DNA of 64,000 nt from assembly GCA_001897745.1 (NCBI GenBank), contig MKUH01000008.1, positions 62,001-126,000 on the forward strand, given 5' to 3'. The position numbers were made by a program, and so were the translations under genes. Source of the stretch: Candidatus Accumulibacter sp. 66-26 (GTDB taxonomy: Bacteria > Pseudomonadota > Gammaproteobacteria > Burkholderiales > Rhodocyclaceae). The first letter of the stretch is position 1, and each line of letters starts with the position of its first letter. The notes under the pieces are model-generated. The model saw only the letters and a list, made by a program, of their open reading frames with translations, ran no database searches and was not told the DNA's origin. Shown here one piece after another: positions 1 through 8,868 of this stretch.

Positions 1-198
1 CACCCCCGCCAGGTCGGCGCCGAGCGATTCCAGGTGTTGCGCGACGCCCGGGCGCGATGGCGTGGGCGCGCCTGGCACCGCGGTGGGCGTCTCCGGCTCC
101 AGGCTGAGTTCGGGCGCCGGAGCGGCGGCTTCTCCGTTGTCGCCGGTCCGCCGCTTGGCTGCCTCGGCCTTGCGCAGGGCGTCCATGAGCAGGCTCAC
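1..198 (-). CDS. MSHA/type IV pilus assembly protein, N-terminal part (TPR/MshN-like), partial
   Basis: This is the start of a minus-strand gene that runs off the left edge; 66 codons are visible. The N-terminus reads V/M-S-L-L-M-D-A-L-R-K-A-E-A-A-K-R, a signature I associate with TPR-type pilus or secretion proteins encoded directly downstream of mshL in betaproteobacteria. After it comes a low-complexity Ala/Pro/Glu-rich linker. The GTG start at 196-198 overlaps the mshL stop (195-197) as GTGA, so translation is probably coupled. An ATG four codons later (184-186) is the alternative start. Family assignment rests on the N-terminal motif and gene position, because the domains that would confirm it lie outside the window. 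Confidence 0.6.
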   Translation of the reverse strand, partial: MSLLMDALRKAEAAKRRTGDNGEAAAPAPELSLEPETPTAVPGAPTPSRPGVAQHLESLGADLAGV

Positions 199-2042
199 CG
201 GCGGGCTCCGGTGCCGAATTCGCCGCTCCGGCGCTGCGGGTCGGGAACGTCGGTGAAGAAGTCCTTGCCCGGCAGCGCGGAGCGGAAGGCGCTGTAGTCG
301 CCTTCGACGCTGGCCTCCCTGACGACGATCGGGCGCAGGAAGATGACCAGTTCGGTTTTCTTCACCCGGTCGTCGCGCTGCGTGAACAGCTGCCCGAGGC
401 CGGGAATGCGCGAAATACCGGGAACAGCGTTGTCGATATTGGTGAGGGTGTCTTCCATCAGGCCGCCCATCACGGCGATGTTGCCGTTTTCGACGCGGAT
501 CACCGACTCCATTTCGCGCGAGCGGATGACCGGAATCTGGCTCACGATATCCGAGCCGAAGCCGTTCGCGGTGGTCGCCTTGAGAGCGGGGTTGGGGTCG
601 TTCACGTACGAGACGATGCGCGAAATGCTCGGCCGGATGTTGAGCAGGACGTTGTCGGTGTCGCTGATCTGGGGGGTGACGTTCATCACGAAACCGACCG
701 GCACCTGGTTCAGCGTCGTCGTGAAGGTGGTGACCGTGGTCGTCTGGTTCTGCGTCGTGTCGGCCTTGATTGTGAAGTAGACGTTGTTGTCGACGACCTT
801 GAGCACGGCCGTCTGGTTGTTGAGCACGCTGATCTTCGGGCTGGACAGTACCTTCACGTTGCCGAAGGACTCGAGCAGCTTGACCGTCGCCGACATGTTT
901 TTCTGGGCGTTGGTGTAGCCGAGTTGCAGCAGGCTCGAGGCGGGGGCGGCGATCGAGTTCACGCCGGTGCTGAGCACGCCCTGCACGACCTTGAATCCCG
1001 CCGCGCCGAAGGGGGCGACCTGCCAGTCGATGCCCTGCTGGTAGTTGTTGCTGAGTTCGACCTCGGCGATCGTCGCTTCGATCAGGACCTGGCGCTTGGC
1101 GCTGTTCAGTACCGTGTCGAGAAACTCCTGGATTTTTTCGTGCTGGCGTGAGGTGGCGCGGATGGTGAGCACGCCGCTTTCCGGGTGGGCGATGACCGAT
1201 GCTGCTTCGCGGAAGGTGGTGCGGCGCACGACAGTCGTGCCGGCGTTCTGCAGGGTCGCCGGGTTGGGGCTGGCGGCCAGCGAAGTGGCGGCCTGCGCGT
1301 TGCGCGTACCGGCGGCGGGCGGCGCGCCGGTGCCGGTCGTGCTTTGCGCGCTGGCCTGCTCGACGACGGTTTCGCTGCTGCCTTCGGGCAGGATCTTGTC
1401 TGTCTCGCGCAGGATGTCCTTGACGTTCTGCACCAGCGTTTCCCAGAAGTGGTTCTGGGATTTGTTTTCGATGCGCGTCAGCGAGTTGTTGGCGCCGCTC
1501 GCCCCGGTGCTCGGCGTGGTGCCGCCGGTCGTTCCGCTGCCGCCGGCCGAGGCGATCTGGGTGGTGACGGCGACGCTTCCTGTCGTGTCCCGGCTCATGT
1601 TGACGTAGTCGATCCGGTAATTGCGCAGATAGGGCGTGTCGGGCATCACCACGAGGTTCGGCCCGTCGAGCTCGAAGCGCATGTCGACCTGTTTGGCGAT
1701 GCGGTTGAGCAGCTGCGGCAGCGTCTGATCGATCGCGTTGAGGGTGACGTTGCCGGCGATTCCCGGATGGATGTCGACGTTGAGTTTGGCGTCGCGTGCC
1801 AGGGCGAACAGGAGGTCGTGCACCTTGACGTTATTTACGACGACGCTATAGGTCTCGGTGCGCGCGGCGGCCTGTGGGCGGGGGAGCGCGGTCGTCTGCT
1901 GGACGGGCTGCGGGATTTCGCCGCGCGGGCTTGGCACGCTGTCGGCGCGCAGGTGGCCGCTGGAAGGCTCCTTGATGGTCGGCGATGCGCAGGCCGCGAG
2001 CAGCAACGCGGCCAGAGTGCTCCCCAGGGTTCGCAACGACAT
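195..2042 (-). CDS. mshL: MSHA-type pilus secretin MshL (lipoprotein)
   Basis: Outer-membrane secretin of the PilQ/GspD/MshL superfamily, forming the channel through which an MSHA-type pilus leaves the cell. The first 18 residues form a lipoprotein signal with lipobox L-A-A-C (Cys18). An STN/secretin short domain follows at about residues 65-150. Then come a Ser/Thr/Gly-rich linker with a second N-type domain and the C-terminal secretin domain (about 330-580), which holds motifs such as V-P-V-G-F and M-G-G-L near its end. The length (615 aa) suits MshL. It lies 98 nt downstream of the mshM homologue on the same strand, and its stop overlaps the next start. An AGGAAGG ribosome-binding site precedes the ATG. 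Confidence 0.85.
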   Translation of the reverse strand: MSLRTLGSTLAALLLAACASPTIKEPSSGHLRADSVPSPRGEIPQPVQQTTALPRPQAAARTETYSVVVNNVKVHDLLFALARDAKLNVDIHPGIAGNVTLNAIDQTLPQLLNRIAKQVDMRFELDGPNLVVMPDTPYLRNYRIDYVNMSRDTTGSVAVTTQIASAGGSGTTGGTTPSTGASGANNSLTRIENKSQNHFWETLVQNVKDILRETDKILPEGSSETVVEQASAQSTTGTGAPPAAGTRNAQAATSLAASPNPATLQNAGTTVVRRTTFREAASVIAHPESGVLTIRATSRQHEKIQEFLDTVLNSAKRQVLIEATIAEVELSNNYQQGIDWQVAPFGAAGFKVVQGVLSTGVNSIAAPASSLLQLGYTNAQKNMSATVKLLESFGNVKVLSSPKISVLNNQTAVLKVVDNNVYFTIKADTTQNQTTTVTTFTTTLNQVPVGFVMNVTPQISDTDNVLLNIRPSISRIVSYVNDPNPALKATTANGFGSDIVSQIPVIRSREMESVIRVENGNIAVMGGLMEDTLTNIDNAVPGISRIPGLGQLFTQRDDRVKKTELVIFLRPIVVREASVEGDYSAFRSALPGKDFFTDVPDPQRRSGEFGTGARR

Positions 2043-2076
2043 GATCGGATTCGCCTTCCTGTAAAATGTCGATGTA

Positions 2077-2104
2077 ATGGTATCACGCCGGTTTGTGCGT
2101 GCAA
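2077..2104 (-). promoter_or_regulatory. candidate sigma70 promoter for mshL
   Basis: On the minus strand a -35-like TTGCAC (2099-2104) and a -10-like TACCAT (2077-2082) are 16 bp apart, in the 98-nt gap between mshM and mshL. The match is moderate. mshL could instead be read through from the upstream genes. Confidence 0.35.
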
Positions 2105-2140
2105 GCGCATGATTTTATGGTGTTTACATGTGCTTGAATT

Positions 2141-3508
2141 TTAGCGGAGTTTGGCGACGGAGCGCGCGTAGGGGTGGCTCGCGCGGACCTCGTCGGGAAG
2201 CTTCCGCATGGCCTGTTCGGCCGCTTCGCGCGAGGCGTATTCCCCGTAAATTACGCCGATCCGGTCGCGTCCGCTCAAATTCGAGCGATATACGCGAACC
2301 ACCTGCCGGTCGAGGGCGTCCGGCAGCGCTTCGATGAAGCGTTCGACCTCCTGTCGGGCGCTGGCGTCGATCGCCAGCAGCTGGATGAAATGGCGCGTTT
2401 CCGGGCTGGCGCGTATCCATTCGCCGGTCGCCGCAATGCGTTCGTCCAGCGTCAGCATCGCGGGCCGGTTCGCCATCTTTGGCGGGGGGGCGGCATTGTC
2501 CGCCGGGCCGGAGGAAGGCGCTGGTTCCGGCGCGGCGGCCGGTACGGGGGCGGTGGGGGCTGCGAGAGGGGCCGGCGCCTGGGCGGCGCTGGCTTGCTGC
2601 TCGACGTGCTGCGTTCCGGCCAGATAGGACAATCCGGCGACCAGCAGCAGGGCGGCGCCCAGGCCGATCCAGGTGCGCGGTTTGGCCGGCGCCTCGCGCA
2701 TCGGCTTGAACTGGGCGTCGCGGATGGCGGCCTTGGCCTGGCGGCTGTCGATCTGGTGCGTGCTTTCGGTGAAGGCGGAAAGCAGGGCCTTGTCGGCCAG
2801 GATGTTGATGCGCCGGGTGAGGCCTTCGGAGGCCTGGCTGATGAGCTGGATGGCGCCAGGCGTGAACAGGTCCGGGCCGCGGTAGCCGGCGGCCCGTAGG
2901 CGGAAGCCGAGATAGCCGGCGATGTCCTTGCGGTGCAGGGGTTCGAGCGAGAAGTTGTGGGTGATGCGCTCCTTGAGCTGGCGCATGCCGCTTTCGCCGA
3001 GCCGCTCGTCGAGTTCGGGTTGGCCGAAGAGGGCGATCTGCAGGAGCTTGTGCCGGCTCGATTCGAGGTTGGAGAGCAGGCGGATTTCCTCCAGCGTTTC
3101 GGGCGGCATGGCATGCGCTTCGTCGATCAGGACGACGACCTGGCGCCCGGCGGCGTAGATTTCCAGCAAGCGTTCCTGGAGCGCGCGCAGGAGGTGGTGG
3201 CCGCGCCCTTCCGGGAGCGGCGTCTTCAGTTCCTCGGCGAGCGCGTGGAGGATTTCGTCGCGCGACAGCGACGGATTGGCGAGGTAGACGGTCTCGACGC
3301 TGGCCGGCAGTTTTTCGAGCAGCATGCGGCAGAGCATGGTTTTGCCGCTGCCGACCTCGCCGCTCACCTTGACGATGCCTTCGTCGTGCGTGATGGCGTA
3401 GATCAGCGCTTCCAGCGTGGCGCCGCGGTTGGCGCCGGCGAAAAAGAACTCGGTGTGCGGCGTGATGCGGAAGGGAGCTTCGCGCAATCCGAAATGTTCC
3501 AGATACAT
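2141..3508 (-). CDS. mshM: MshM/ExeA-type AAA ATPase with C-terminal SPOR domain
   Basis: Inner-membrane ATPase of the ExeA/GspA/MshM family, which helps assemble or position a secretin. Numbering here counts from the GTG at 3511; subtract one for the chosen ATG. Residues 51-58 are the Walker A motif G-E-V-G-S-G-K-T and 125-131 the Walker B V-V-V-L-I-D-E. A single membrane span lies at about 281-298. An Ala/Pro linker is followed by a SPOR-like domain over the last 75 residues, which in known cases binds peptidoglycan. The ATG at 3506-3508 shares one base with the upstream regulator's stop (TGATG). I preferred it because M-Y-L-E-H-F-G-L is the usual family start. The SPOR tail suggests the ATPase helps the secretin pass the cell wall. 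Confidence 0.8.
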   Translation of the reverse strand: MYLEHFGLREAPFRITPHTEFFFAGANRGATLEALIYAITHDEGIVKVSGEVGSGKTMLCRMLLEKLPASVETVYLANPSLSRDEILHALAEELKTPLPEGRGHHLLRALQERLLEIYAAGRQVVVLIDEAHAMPPETLEEIRLLSNLESSRHKLLQIALFGQPELDERLGESGMRQLKERITHNFSLEPLHRKDIAGYLGFRLRAAGYRGPDLFTPGAIQLISQASEGLTRRINILADKALLSAFTESTHQIDSRQAKAAIRDAQFKPMREAPAKPRTWIGLGAALLLVAGLSYLAGTQHVEQQASAAQAPAPLAAPTAPVPAAAPEPAPSSGPADNAAPPPKMANRPAMLTLDERIAATGEWIRASPETRHFIQLLAIDASARQEVERFIEALPDALDRQVVRVYRSNLSGRDRIGVIYGEYASREAAEQAMRKLPDEVRASHPYARSVAKLR

Positions 3509-4974
3509 CACGACTCCTTGGCCTGGGATTCCATTCGATTGTAGAGCGTTGTCCGGTTGACACCGAGCAGGCGGGCGGCCTGGCTGACGTTACCGTGCGC
3601 CAGGCGAAGGGCGGCTTCAATATAGCAGCGTTCGAGTTCGCCGAGCATGCGGTCGAGGCTGAACGGTTCGCGCTGCTGCAGGCGCCGGCAGGCTGCCTCG
3701 ATTTGCGCGTCGCCGATGCCGTCCGCGCTGTCGGACGGCTCGCCGGAGGGCGAGGTCGGCGGCTGCTCGTCCAGCAGATCGAGTTCGGGCTCAAGCTCGG
3801 CGGCGGAGACGCGCTGGCCCGGGTATTTTGCCGTCAGGCGAATGACGATGTTGCGCAGTTCGCGGACGTTGCCGGGGAAACTGTAGCGCCGCCACAGCGC
3901 TTCGGCGTCGCCGCTCAGCGCGAACGCCGGCTGCGGGCTTTGCTCAGCGTAGATCTGCCGGAAGTGGTCGAGCAGGAGCAGCTTGTCGTCGCCCATGTCG
4001 CGCAGCGGCGGCACGCTGATCGAGAAGACGGAAAGCCGATGGTAGAGGTCGGCGCGGAAGCGTCCGGCCCGGATTTCCTTGCGCAGGTCGCGGTTGGTGG
4101 CGGCGACGATGTGGGCGCGGCTGGTCCGCTTCTGGGTTTCGCCGACGCGCTGGTATTCGCCGTTTTCGAGGACGCGCAGCAGCTTGGCCTGCAGTTCGAG
4201 CGGCAGTTCGCCGATCTCGTCGAGGAACAGGGTGCCGTCGCCGGCGTCCTCGAAGTAGCCGGCCTTGGCCGTCGTGGCGCCGGTGAAGGCGCCGCGCGCA
4301 TAGCCGAACAGCGTGGGTTCGACCAGCGTCGGCGCGATGGCGGCGCAGTTGAGTGCGAAGAAGGGCTTGTCGCCGCGCGGCGTGTCGAAGTGCAGGCAGC
4401 GGCTGGCGACGATCTCCTTGCCGCTGCCCGATTCTCCTTCGATCAGCACTGGAAACGGCGCATCGGCGTATTGCTGGAGCTGCGCACGCAGCTTCTGCAT
4501 CGGCGGGCTGTCGCCGATCAGCGGCGACGGCTTGCGCGCGCGTGTTTGCGCGTCGTCGAGCGCGCGGAAGCGCAGCGCTCTTTGGAGGACGGCCTGCAGG
4601 TCGGCCGGATTGCAGGGCTTGGGAACGAAATCGCAGGCGCCCAGCGTGCGTGCGTGGCGGGCGTTGCTTTCGTCGCTCTGCCCGGACAGGACGACGATTT
4701 TCATTTCCGGCGCCGTCTTGAGCAGATCGACGATCAGGGCGAAGCCTTCGTCCGGACGGTGCGGCAGCGGCGGCAGTCCGAGGTCCACCAGCGCCAGATC
4801 GGGGCGTTTGCGCAACTGGCGGAGCAGCTGGGTGCAGTGCGGCCGCGAGTGGCTGGTCAAGACCTCGAACGCCTGACCCATGGAAAAGCTCAGCGTATCG
4901 GCGATCAGCGGGTCGTCGTCGACGATGAGCAGAAGCGGTTTTTCCGACGCTTGGAGGTCCGGGGAGCTGGCCAT
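3508..4974 (-). CDS. sigma54-dependent response regulator (NtrC family)
   Basis: Transcriptional activator with three domains. The receiver (about 13-130) has acidic residues D19-D21, phospho-acceptor D64 and K119. The AAA+ sigma54-activation domain (about 150-390) has Walker A G-E-S-G-S-G-K-E at 179-186 and an intact G-A-F-T-G-A loop at 227-232, so it should contact sigma54 RNA polymerase. The C-terminal Fis-type HTH contains [12 protein letters not shown]. It is first in the minus-strand pilus cluster and its stop overlaps the mshM start, so it probably controls pilus or related surface genes. No cognate histidine kinase is adjacent. The 488-aa length is normal. Confidence 0.85.
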   Translation of the reverse strand: MASSPDLQASEKPLLLIVDDDPLIADTLSFSMGQAFEVLTSHSRPHCTQLLRQLRKRPDLALVDLGLPPLPHRPDEGFALIVDLLKTAPEMKIVVLSGQSDESNARHARTLGACDFVPKPCNPADLQAVLQRALRFRALDDAQTRARKPSPLIGDSPPMQKLRAQLQQYADAPFPVLIEGESGSGKEIVASRCLHFDTPRGDKPFFALNCAAIAPTLVEPTLFGYARGAFTGATTAKAGYFEDAGDGTLFLDEIGELPLELQAKLLRVLENGEYQRVGETQKRTSRAHIVAATNRDLRKEIRAGRFRADLYHRLSVFSISVPPLRDMGDDKLLLLDHFRQIYAEQSPQPAFALSGDAEALWRRYSFPGNVRELRNIVIRLTAKYPGQRVSAAELEPELDLLDEQPPTSPSGEPSDSADGIGDAQIEAACRRLQQREPFSLDRMLGELERCYIEAALRLAHGNVSQAARLLGVNRTTLYNRMESQAKES

Positions 4975-5069
4975 AAATGTTCTCGGGAAGGTCCGGCGTT
5001 GGGATTTTCCATTATTTCACAAATAGATACCGGCGTAATTTTCGGCGTTTTCTGAGTTGGCGCTTCGGG

Positions 5070-5075
5070 TATAAT
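5070..5075 (+). promoter_or_regulatory. candidate -10 element (TATAAT) of the mla operon
   Basis: A perfect TATAAT lies 30 bp before the mlaF GTG. The region 17 bp further upstream (about 5047-5052) is only a weak -35 match. This divergent gap (4975-5104) must also hold the promoter of the minus-strand regulator, which I could not place. Confidence 0.45.
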
Positions 5076-5104
5076 CGCCGATCAAATTTTTTTGGGATGC
5101 AGCG

Positions 5105-5917
5105 GTGCCGGCCGACAGTCTGGTCAAAATTACCGACCTCAATTTCGCTTACGACGAACGGCCCATTCTGAACGGAATCAACATGGAGATTCCGCGCGGC
5201 AAGGTCGTCGCGATCATGGGCGGCTCGGGCTGCGGGAAAACCACCCTGCTGCGCCTGATCGGCGGACAACTCAAGCCGAGCAGCGGCGACGTGCTGGTTG
5301 ACGGCCGTTCGGTACCGAAAATGGGGCACGACGAACTCTACGCCCTGCGCCGGCGCATGGGCATGCTGTTCCAGTTCGGCGCGCTGTTTACCGATATTTC
5401 CGTATTCGACAACGTCGCGTACCAGATGCGCGAGCATACCGATCTGCCCGCCGAACTGATCCGCGACATGGTCCTCCTGAAGCTCAACGCGGTGGGGCTG
5501 CGCGGCGCGCACGCCCTGATGCCCGGCGAGCTGTCCGGCGGCATGGCGCGGCGCGTGGCGCTGGCGCGCGCGATCGCGCTCGATCCGATGCTGATGATGT
5601 ACGACGAGCCGTTCACCGGCCTCGATCCGATTTCGCTGGGCGTCATCGGCCAACTGATCCGCAAGCTCAACGATGCGCTCGGCGCGACCTCGATCATGGT
5701 CACGCACGACATCCACGAGTCCTTGCAGATCGTCGACTACATCTATTTCATGTCGGGCGGCCGCGTCGTCGCGCAGGGCACGCCGGACGAGATACGGGCG
5801 TCGAAAGATCCCTTCGTGCACCAGTTCGTCTATGCCGAGGCCGATGGCCCGGTGTCTTTCCATTATCCGGCGCCGCCCATCGAGCAGGATTTGCTGCGCG
5901 GAGGCGCCCGTGCTTGA
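5105..5917 (+). CDS. mlaF: Phospholipid ABC transporter ATP-binding protein MlaF
   Basis: ATPase of the inner-membrane MlaFEDB complex, which keeps outer-membrane lipid asymmetry by moving phospholipid through the envelope. Walker A is G-G-S-G-C-G-K-T (39-46). The signature L-S-G-G-M-A-R-R-V-A-L-A-R-A and Walker B M-M-Y-D-E-P-F-T-G-L-D-P follow, then the switch His in V-T-H-D. The 270-aa length matches the family. It begins with GTG, preceded by a GGGATG stretch. It is the first gene of a tightly packed plus-strand series, and its last 8 bases overlap mlaE. Confidence 0.95.
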   Translation: MPADSLVKITDLNFAYDERPILNGINMEIPRGKVVAIMGGSGCGKTTLLRLIGGQLKPSSGDVLVDGRSVPKMGHDELYALRRRMGMLFQFGALFTDISVFDNVAYQMREHTDLPAELIRDMVLLKLNAVGLRGAHALMPGELSGGMARRVALARAIALDPMLMMYDEPFTGLDPISLGVIGQLIRKLNDALGATSIMVTHDIHESLQIVDYIYFMSGGRVVAQGTPDEIRASKDPFVHQFVYAEADGPVSFHYPAPPIEQDLLRGGARA

Positions 5918-6704
5918 CTGGATCATCGAGTTCGTTCGCGGCCTGGGGCATCGGGTTAACGACCGCCTGCAGCGCCTCGGGTTTTCGGCGCGTTTCTTCT
6001 TCATGCTGCTGGTTTACTCCGGACAATCGTTCCGGCGCATCCATCTGACGATACGCGAAGTCTATTTTTCCGGCGTCCTGTCGCTGCTGATCATCCTCGT
6101 TTCGGGGTTGTTCGTCGGGCTGGTGCTCGGCTTGCAGGGCTACGAAACGCTGCAGCGCTACGGTTCGTCGGAAGCGCTCGGCATCCTCGTGGCGCTCTCG
6201 CTGACGCGCGAACTCGGGCCGGTGGTCGCCGGTCTGCTCTTCGCGTCGCGCGCCGGTTCGTCGATCACGGCGGAGATCGGTCTGATGAAGGCCACCGAGC
6301 AGCTCAAGGCGATGGACATGATGGCGGTCAATCCGATCGCCCGCGTCGTCGCGCCGCGTTTCTGGGGCGGCGTCATCTCGATGCCGCTGCTCGCCGCGAT
6401 GTTCTCGGCGATGGGCATCTTCGGCGGCTACCTGATCGGCGTCGTCTTCATCGGCGTCGACGAAGGCGCGTTCTGGTCGCAGATGCAGGCGTCGGTCGAT
6501 TTCCGCAGCGACATCTGGAACGGCGTGATCAAGAGTTTCGTGTTCGGGGTCGCCGTTTCCCTGATCGCTGTTTTCGAGGGCTACGATTCGGTACCGACGG
6601 CGGAGGGCGTTTCGCGCGCCATTACCCGTACGGTGGTGAATTCGGCGCTGGCCATCCTGGCGCTCGATTTTGTGTTGACCTCCTTCATGTTCCGGGGGCT
6701 TTGA
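5910..6704 (+). CDS. mlaE: Phospholipid ABC transporter permease MlaE
   Basis: Integral membrane subunit of the Mla transporter (264 aa, about five to six hydrophobic segments) with the conserved E-L-G-P-V-V-A-G-L-L-F-A-S-R-A-G motif of the MlaE/YrbE family. I placed the start at the GTG at 5910-5912. It is preceded by GGAGG, overlaps the mlaF stop and gives the family-typical N-terminus (M-L-D-W-I-I-E-F-V). A much longer reading in the same frame would run into mlaF. The stop overlaps the mlaD ATG (TGATG). Confidence 0.95.
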   Translation: MLDWIIEFVRGLGHRVNDRLQRLGFSARFFFMLLVYSGQSFRRIHLTIREVYFSGVLSLLIILVSGLFVGLVLGLQGYETLQRYGSSEALGILVALSLTRELGPVVAGLLFASRAGSSITAEIGLMKATEQLKAMDMMAVNPIARVVAPRFWGGVISMPLLAAMFSAMGIFGGYLIGVVFIGVDEGAFWSQMQASVDFRSDIWNGVIKSFVFGVAVSLIAVFEGYDSVPTAEGVSRAITRTVVNSALAILALDFVLTSFMFRGL

Positions 6705-7174
6705 TGAATCGCAAGTTGCTCGACCTCTGGGTCGGTTTTTTCGTTGCCATTGGCATTGCCGCACTGTTGTTTTTGGCACTAAAGGTCGGGAATCTCTCGG
6801 CCGCCAACTTCGTCGAGACTTACCCGCTGGTAGCCAAGTTTGATAACATCGGCGGGCTGAAAGTACGCGGGCCCGTGAAGAGCGCGGGCGTGGTGGTGGG
6901 GCGCGTGACGGACATCCGTTTCGATCCGGCCAGCTACGAGGCGGTGGTGACGCTCAATATCGATGCGCGCTATCGTTTTCCGAAAGATACCTTCGCCTCG
7001 ATCCTGACGGCCGGTCTGCTCGGCGAGCAGTACATCGGCCTCGACGTCGGGGGGGAAGAAAAGACGCTGAATGCGGGCGACACGATCGCCAAGACGCAGT
7101 CGGCCGTCGTGCTGGAGAAACTGATCAGCCAGTTCCTCTTCAGCAAGGCGTCCGAGGGTCCGGATAAGCAATAA
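6704..7174 (+). CDS. mlaD: Mla transporter MCE-domain protein MlaD
   Basis: Membrane-anchored MCE protein that forms the hexameric lipid channel on the periplasmic face of MlaFE. One N-terminal membrane span (about residues 8-27) is followed by a single MCE domain (about 38-117) containing L-L-G-E-Q-Y-I-G-L. The C-terminal helix is typical. 156 aa from the ATG at 6704. A TTG codon directly upstream is possible but less likely. Confidence 0.95.
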   Translation: MNRKLLDLWVGFFVAIGIAALLFLALKVGNLSAANFVETYPLVAKFDNIGGLKVRGPVKSAGVVVGRVTDIRFDPASYEAVVTLNIDARYRFPKDTFASILTAGLLGEQYIGLDVGGEEKTLNAGDTIAKTQSAVVLEKLISQFLFSKASEGPDKQ

Positions 7175-7191
7175 CTCGAAAGGTCTCGTTC

Positions 7192-7911
7192 GTGAAGAAA
7201 ATGATTGCGCTGCGCGTGTTCTCGCTGGTCATCGCCACTGCCGCCATGGGCGGCCTGAGCGGCTGTGCGACGACGTACAACAACCCGAAGGATCCTTTCG
7301 AGGGCTTCAACCGCGCCATGTTCGCGGTCAACGAAGGCATCGACACGGTCGCCCTCAAGCCGCTGGCCAAGGGCTACGACGCGGTGGCGCCGCTGCCGGT
7401 GAAGACCGGGGTCGGGAATTTCTTCGGCAACATCCGCGACGTGTGGACCGCCCTCAACAATCTCCTGCAGGGCAAGGTCGGAGACGCGGCGTCGGACGTC
7501 GGCCGCGTGCTGGTCAACACCACGGTCGGGATCGGCGGCGTGTTCGACGTCGCCAGCGAAATGGGCCTGCAGAAGCACGAAGAGGATCTCGGCCAGACGC
7601 TCGGCAAATGGGGCGTCGGCGACGGTCCGTATTTCTACTGGCCGATCATCGGGCCGCGCACCACGCGCGACACCTTCGGCTGGGTCGCCGACACCGCGGC
7701 CGATCCGGTCTGGCACGTCGACGATATCGACGTGCGGAACACCATGGTCGGCGTCCGCTTCATCGACATGCGCGCCAGCCTGCTGCCGGCCGACAAGGTC
7801 GTCGAGGAAGCCGCCTTCGACAAGTACAGCTATATCCGCGACGCCTATCTGCAGCACCGGCGCAGCGAGATCTACGACGGCAACCCGCCGCGCGAACGTC
7901 TTGAAGACTAA
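7192..7911 (+). CDS. mlaA: Outer-membrane lipoprotein MlaA (VacJ)
   Basis: Outer-membrane partner of the Mla system, which removes misplaced phospholipid from the outer leaflet. It has a lipoprotein signal with lipobox L-S-G-C (Cys25) and then D-P-F-E-G-F-N-R, the VacJ/MlaA hallmark. The conserved G-P-Y-F-Y-W-P-I-I-G-P-R-T and R-D segments also fit. 239 aa. It starts at a GTG after GAAAGG; an ATG at 7201 is a weaker alternative. In E. coli mlaA is unlinked, so its place between mlaD and mlaC here puts the whole pathway in one operon. Confidence 0.95.
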   Translation: MKKMIALRVFSLVIATAAMGGLSGCATTYNNPKDPFEGFNRAMFAVNEGIDTVALKPLAKGYDAVAPLPVKTGVGNFFGNIRDVWTALNNLLQGKVGDAASDVGRVLVNTTVGIGGVFDVASEMGLQKHEEDLGQTLGKWGVGDGPYFYWPIIGPRTTRDTFGWVADTAADPVWHVDDIDVRNTMVGVRFIDMRASLLPADKVVEEAAFDKYSYIRDAYLQHRRSEIYDGNPPRERLED

Positions 7912-7947
7912 GCTGTCAACGGATCGTCTTTTTTTGAAAGAGCTTTC

Positions 7948-8562
7948 ATGAAGTCCCTGTTTTCGCTGCTGTTCGGAGTTTTTCTGCTGGCGTCCCCGGC
8001 CGTTGCGCAGGAGCTCGGCCCGGATGCCCTGATCAAGAAGGTGACCGAGGACGTCCTGACCGTTGTCCGCCAGGACAAGGAAATTCAGAGCGGCAACTCC
8101 AAGAAGGCGATCGATCTCGTCGAGACCAAGGTCGTCCAGCATTTCAATTTCGACCACATGACGGCGCTGGCGCTGGGGCGCGACTGGAAGAAGGCGACGC
8201 CGGAGCAGAAGAAGCGTTTGGCCGAGGAGTTCAAGGCCCTGCTGGTGCGCACGTATTCGAATTCGCTGACCGCCTACAAGAATCAGACCGTCGTCTACAA
8301 GCCGTCCAAGCTGCAGGGCAACGAGGTCGACGTGCTGATCCGCACCGAAATCCAGCAGCCCGGCAACAAGCCGGTCCAGCTCGACTACGCGCTGGAAAAG
8401 CAGGGCGACGCCTGGAAGGTGTACGACGTGGTCGTCGCCGGCATCAGCCTGGTCACCAACTACCGCGATACTTTCGCGCAGGAAGTGCGCGCCGGCGGTA
8501 TCGACGGCCTGCTCCAGATGCTGGTGAACCGCAACAAGCAACTCGAAAACGGCAAGAAATGA
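7948..8562 (+). CDS. mlaC: Periplasmic phospholipid-binding protein MlaC
   Basis: Soluble carrier that shuttles phospholipid between MlaA at the outer membrane and MlaD at the inner membrane. A Sec signal peptide (about residues 1-20, ending A-V-A-Q) precedes an MlaC/Ttg2D domain with F-N-F-D-H-M-T and A-L-G-R-D-W. 204 aa. GAAAGAG precedes the ATG. The 3' end overlaps mlaB by four bases. Confidence 0.95.
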   Translation: MKSLFSLLFGVFLLASPAVAQELGPDALIKKVTEDVLTVVRQDKEIQSGNSKKAIDLVETKVVQHFNFDHMTALALGRDWKKATPEQKKRLAEEFKALLVRTYSNSLTAYKNQTVVYKPSKLQGNEVDVLIRTEIQQPGNKPVQLDYALEKQGDAWKVYDVVVAGISLVTNYRDTFAQEVRAGGIDGLLQMLVNRNKQLENGKK

Positions 8563-8840
8563 TCGAACAGACAGGCGACCGCCTGCGCGTCACCGTCCCG
8601 ATGGTGATCGCCAACGCCAGCGCCCTGCTCGAAGCAGGGCGTTCGCATTTGTCCGCCGGCGAGTCGGTTTTCGACCTGGCGGCGGTCGGCGAGGCCGATT
8701 CGTCCTCCCTGACCCTGCTTTTCGCCTGGCAGCGCGCCGCGCGTGCCAAAGGGGCGACGCTGCGCATCGCGAATCCGCCGGCCAGCCTGGTCAGTCTGGC
8801 GGCGCTGTACGGCGTTTCCGAACTCCTTTCGCTCGCCTGA
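8559..8840 (+). CDS. mlaB: STAS-domain protein MlaB
   Basis: Cytoplasmic STAS-domain subunit that supports assembly and activity of the MlaFE ABC core. 93 aa with F-D-L-A-A-V-G-E-A-D-S-S-S-L-T, which corresponds to the STAS D-S-S/T loop. It overlaps the mlaC stop (ATGA) and closes the mlaFEDACB set. Confidence 0.9.
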   Translation: MIEQTGDRLRVTVPMVIANASALLEAGRSHLSAGESVFDLAAVGEADSSSLTLLFAWQRAARAKGATLRIANPPASLVSLAALYGVSELLSLA

Positions 8841-8868
8841 GCGGCGCGCCTTGACTGTCGAGGGCGCC

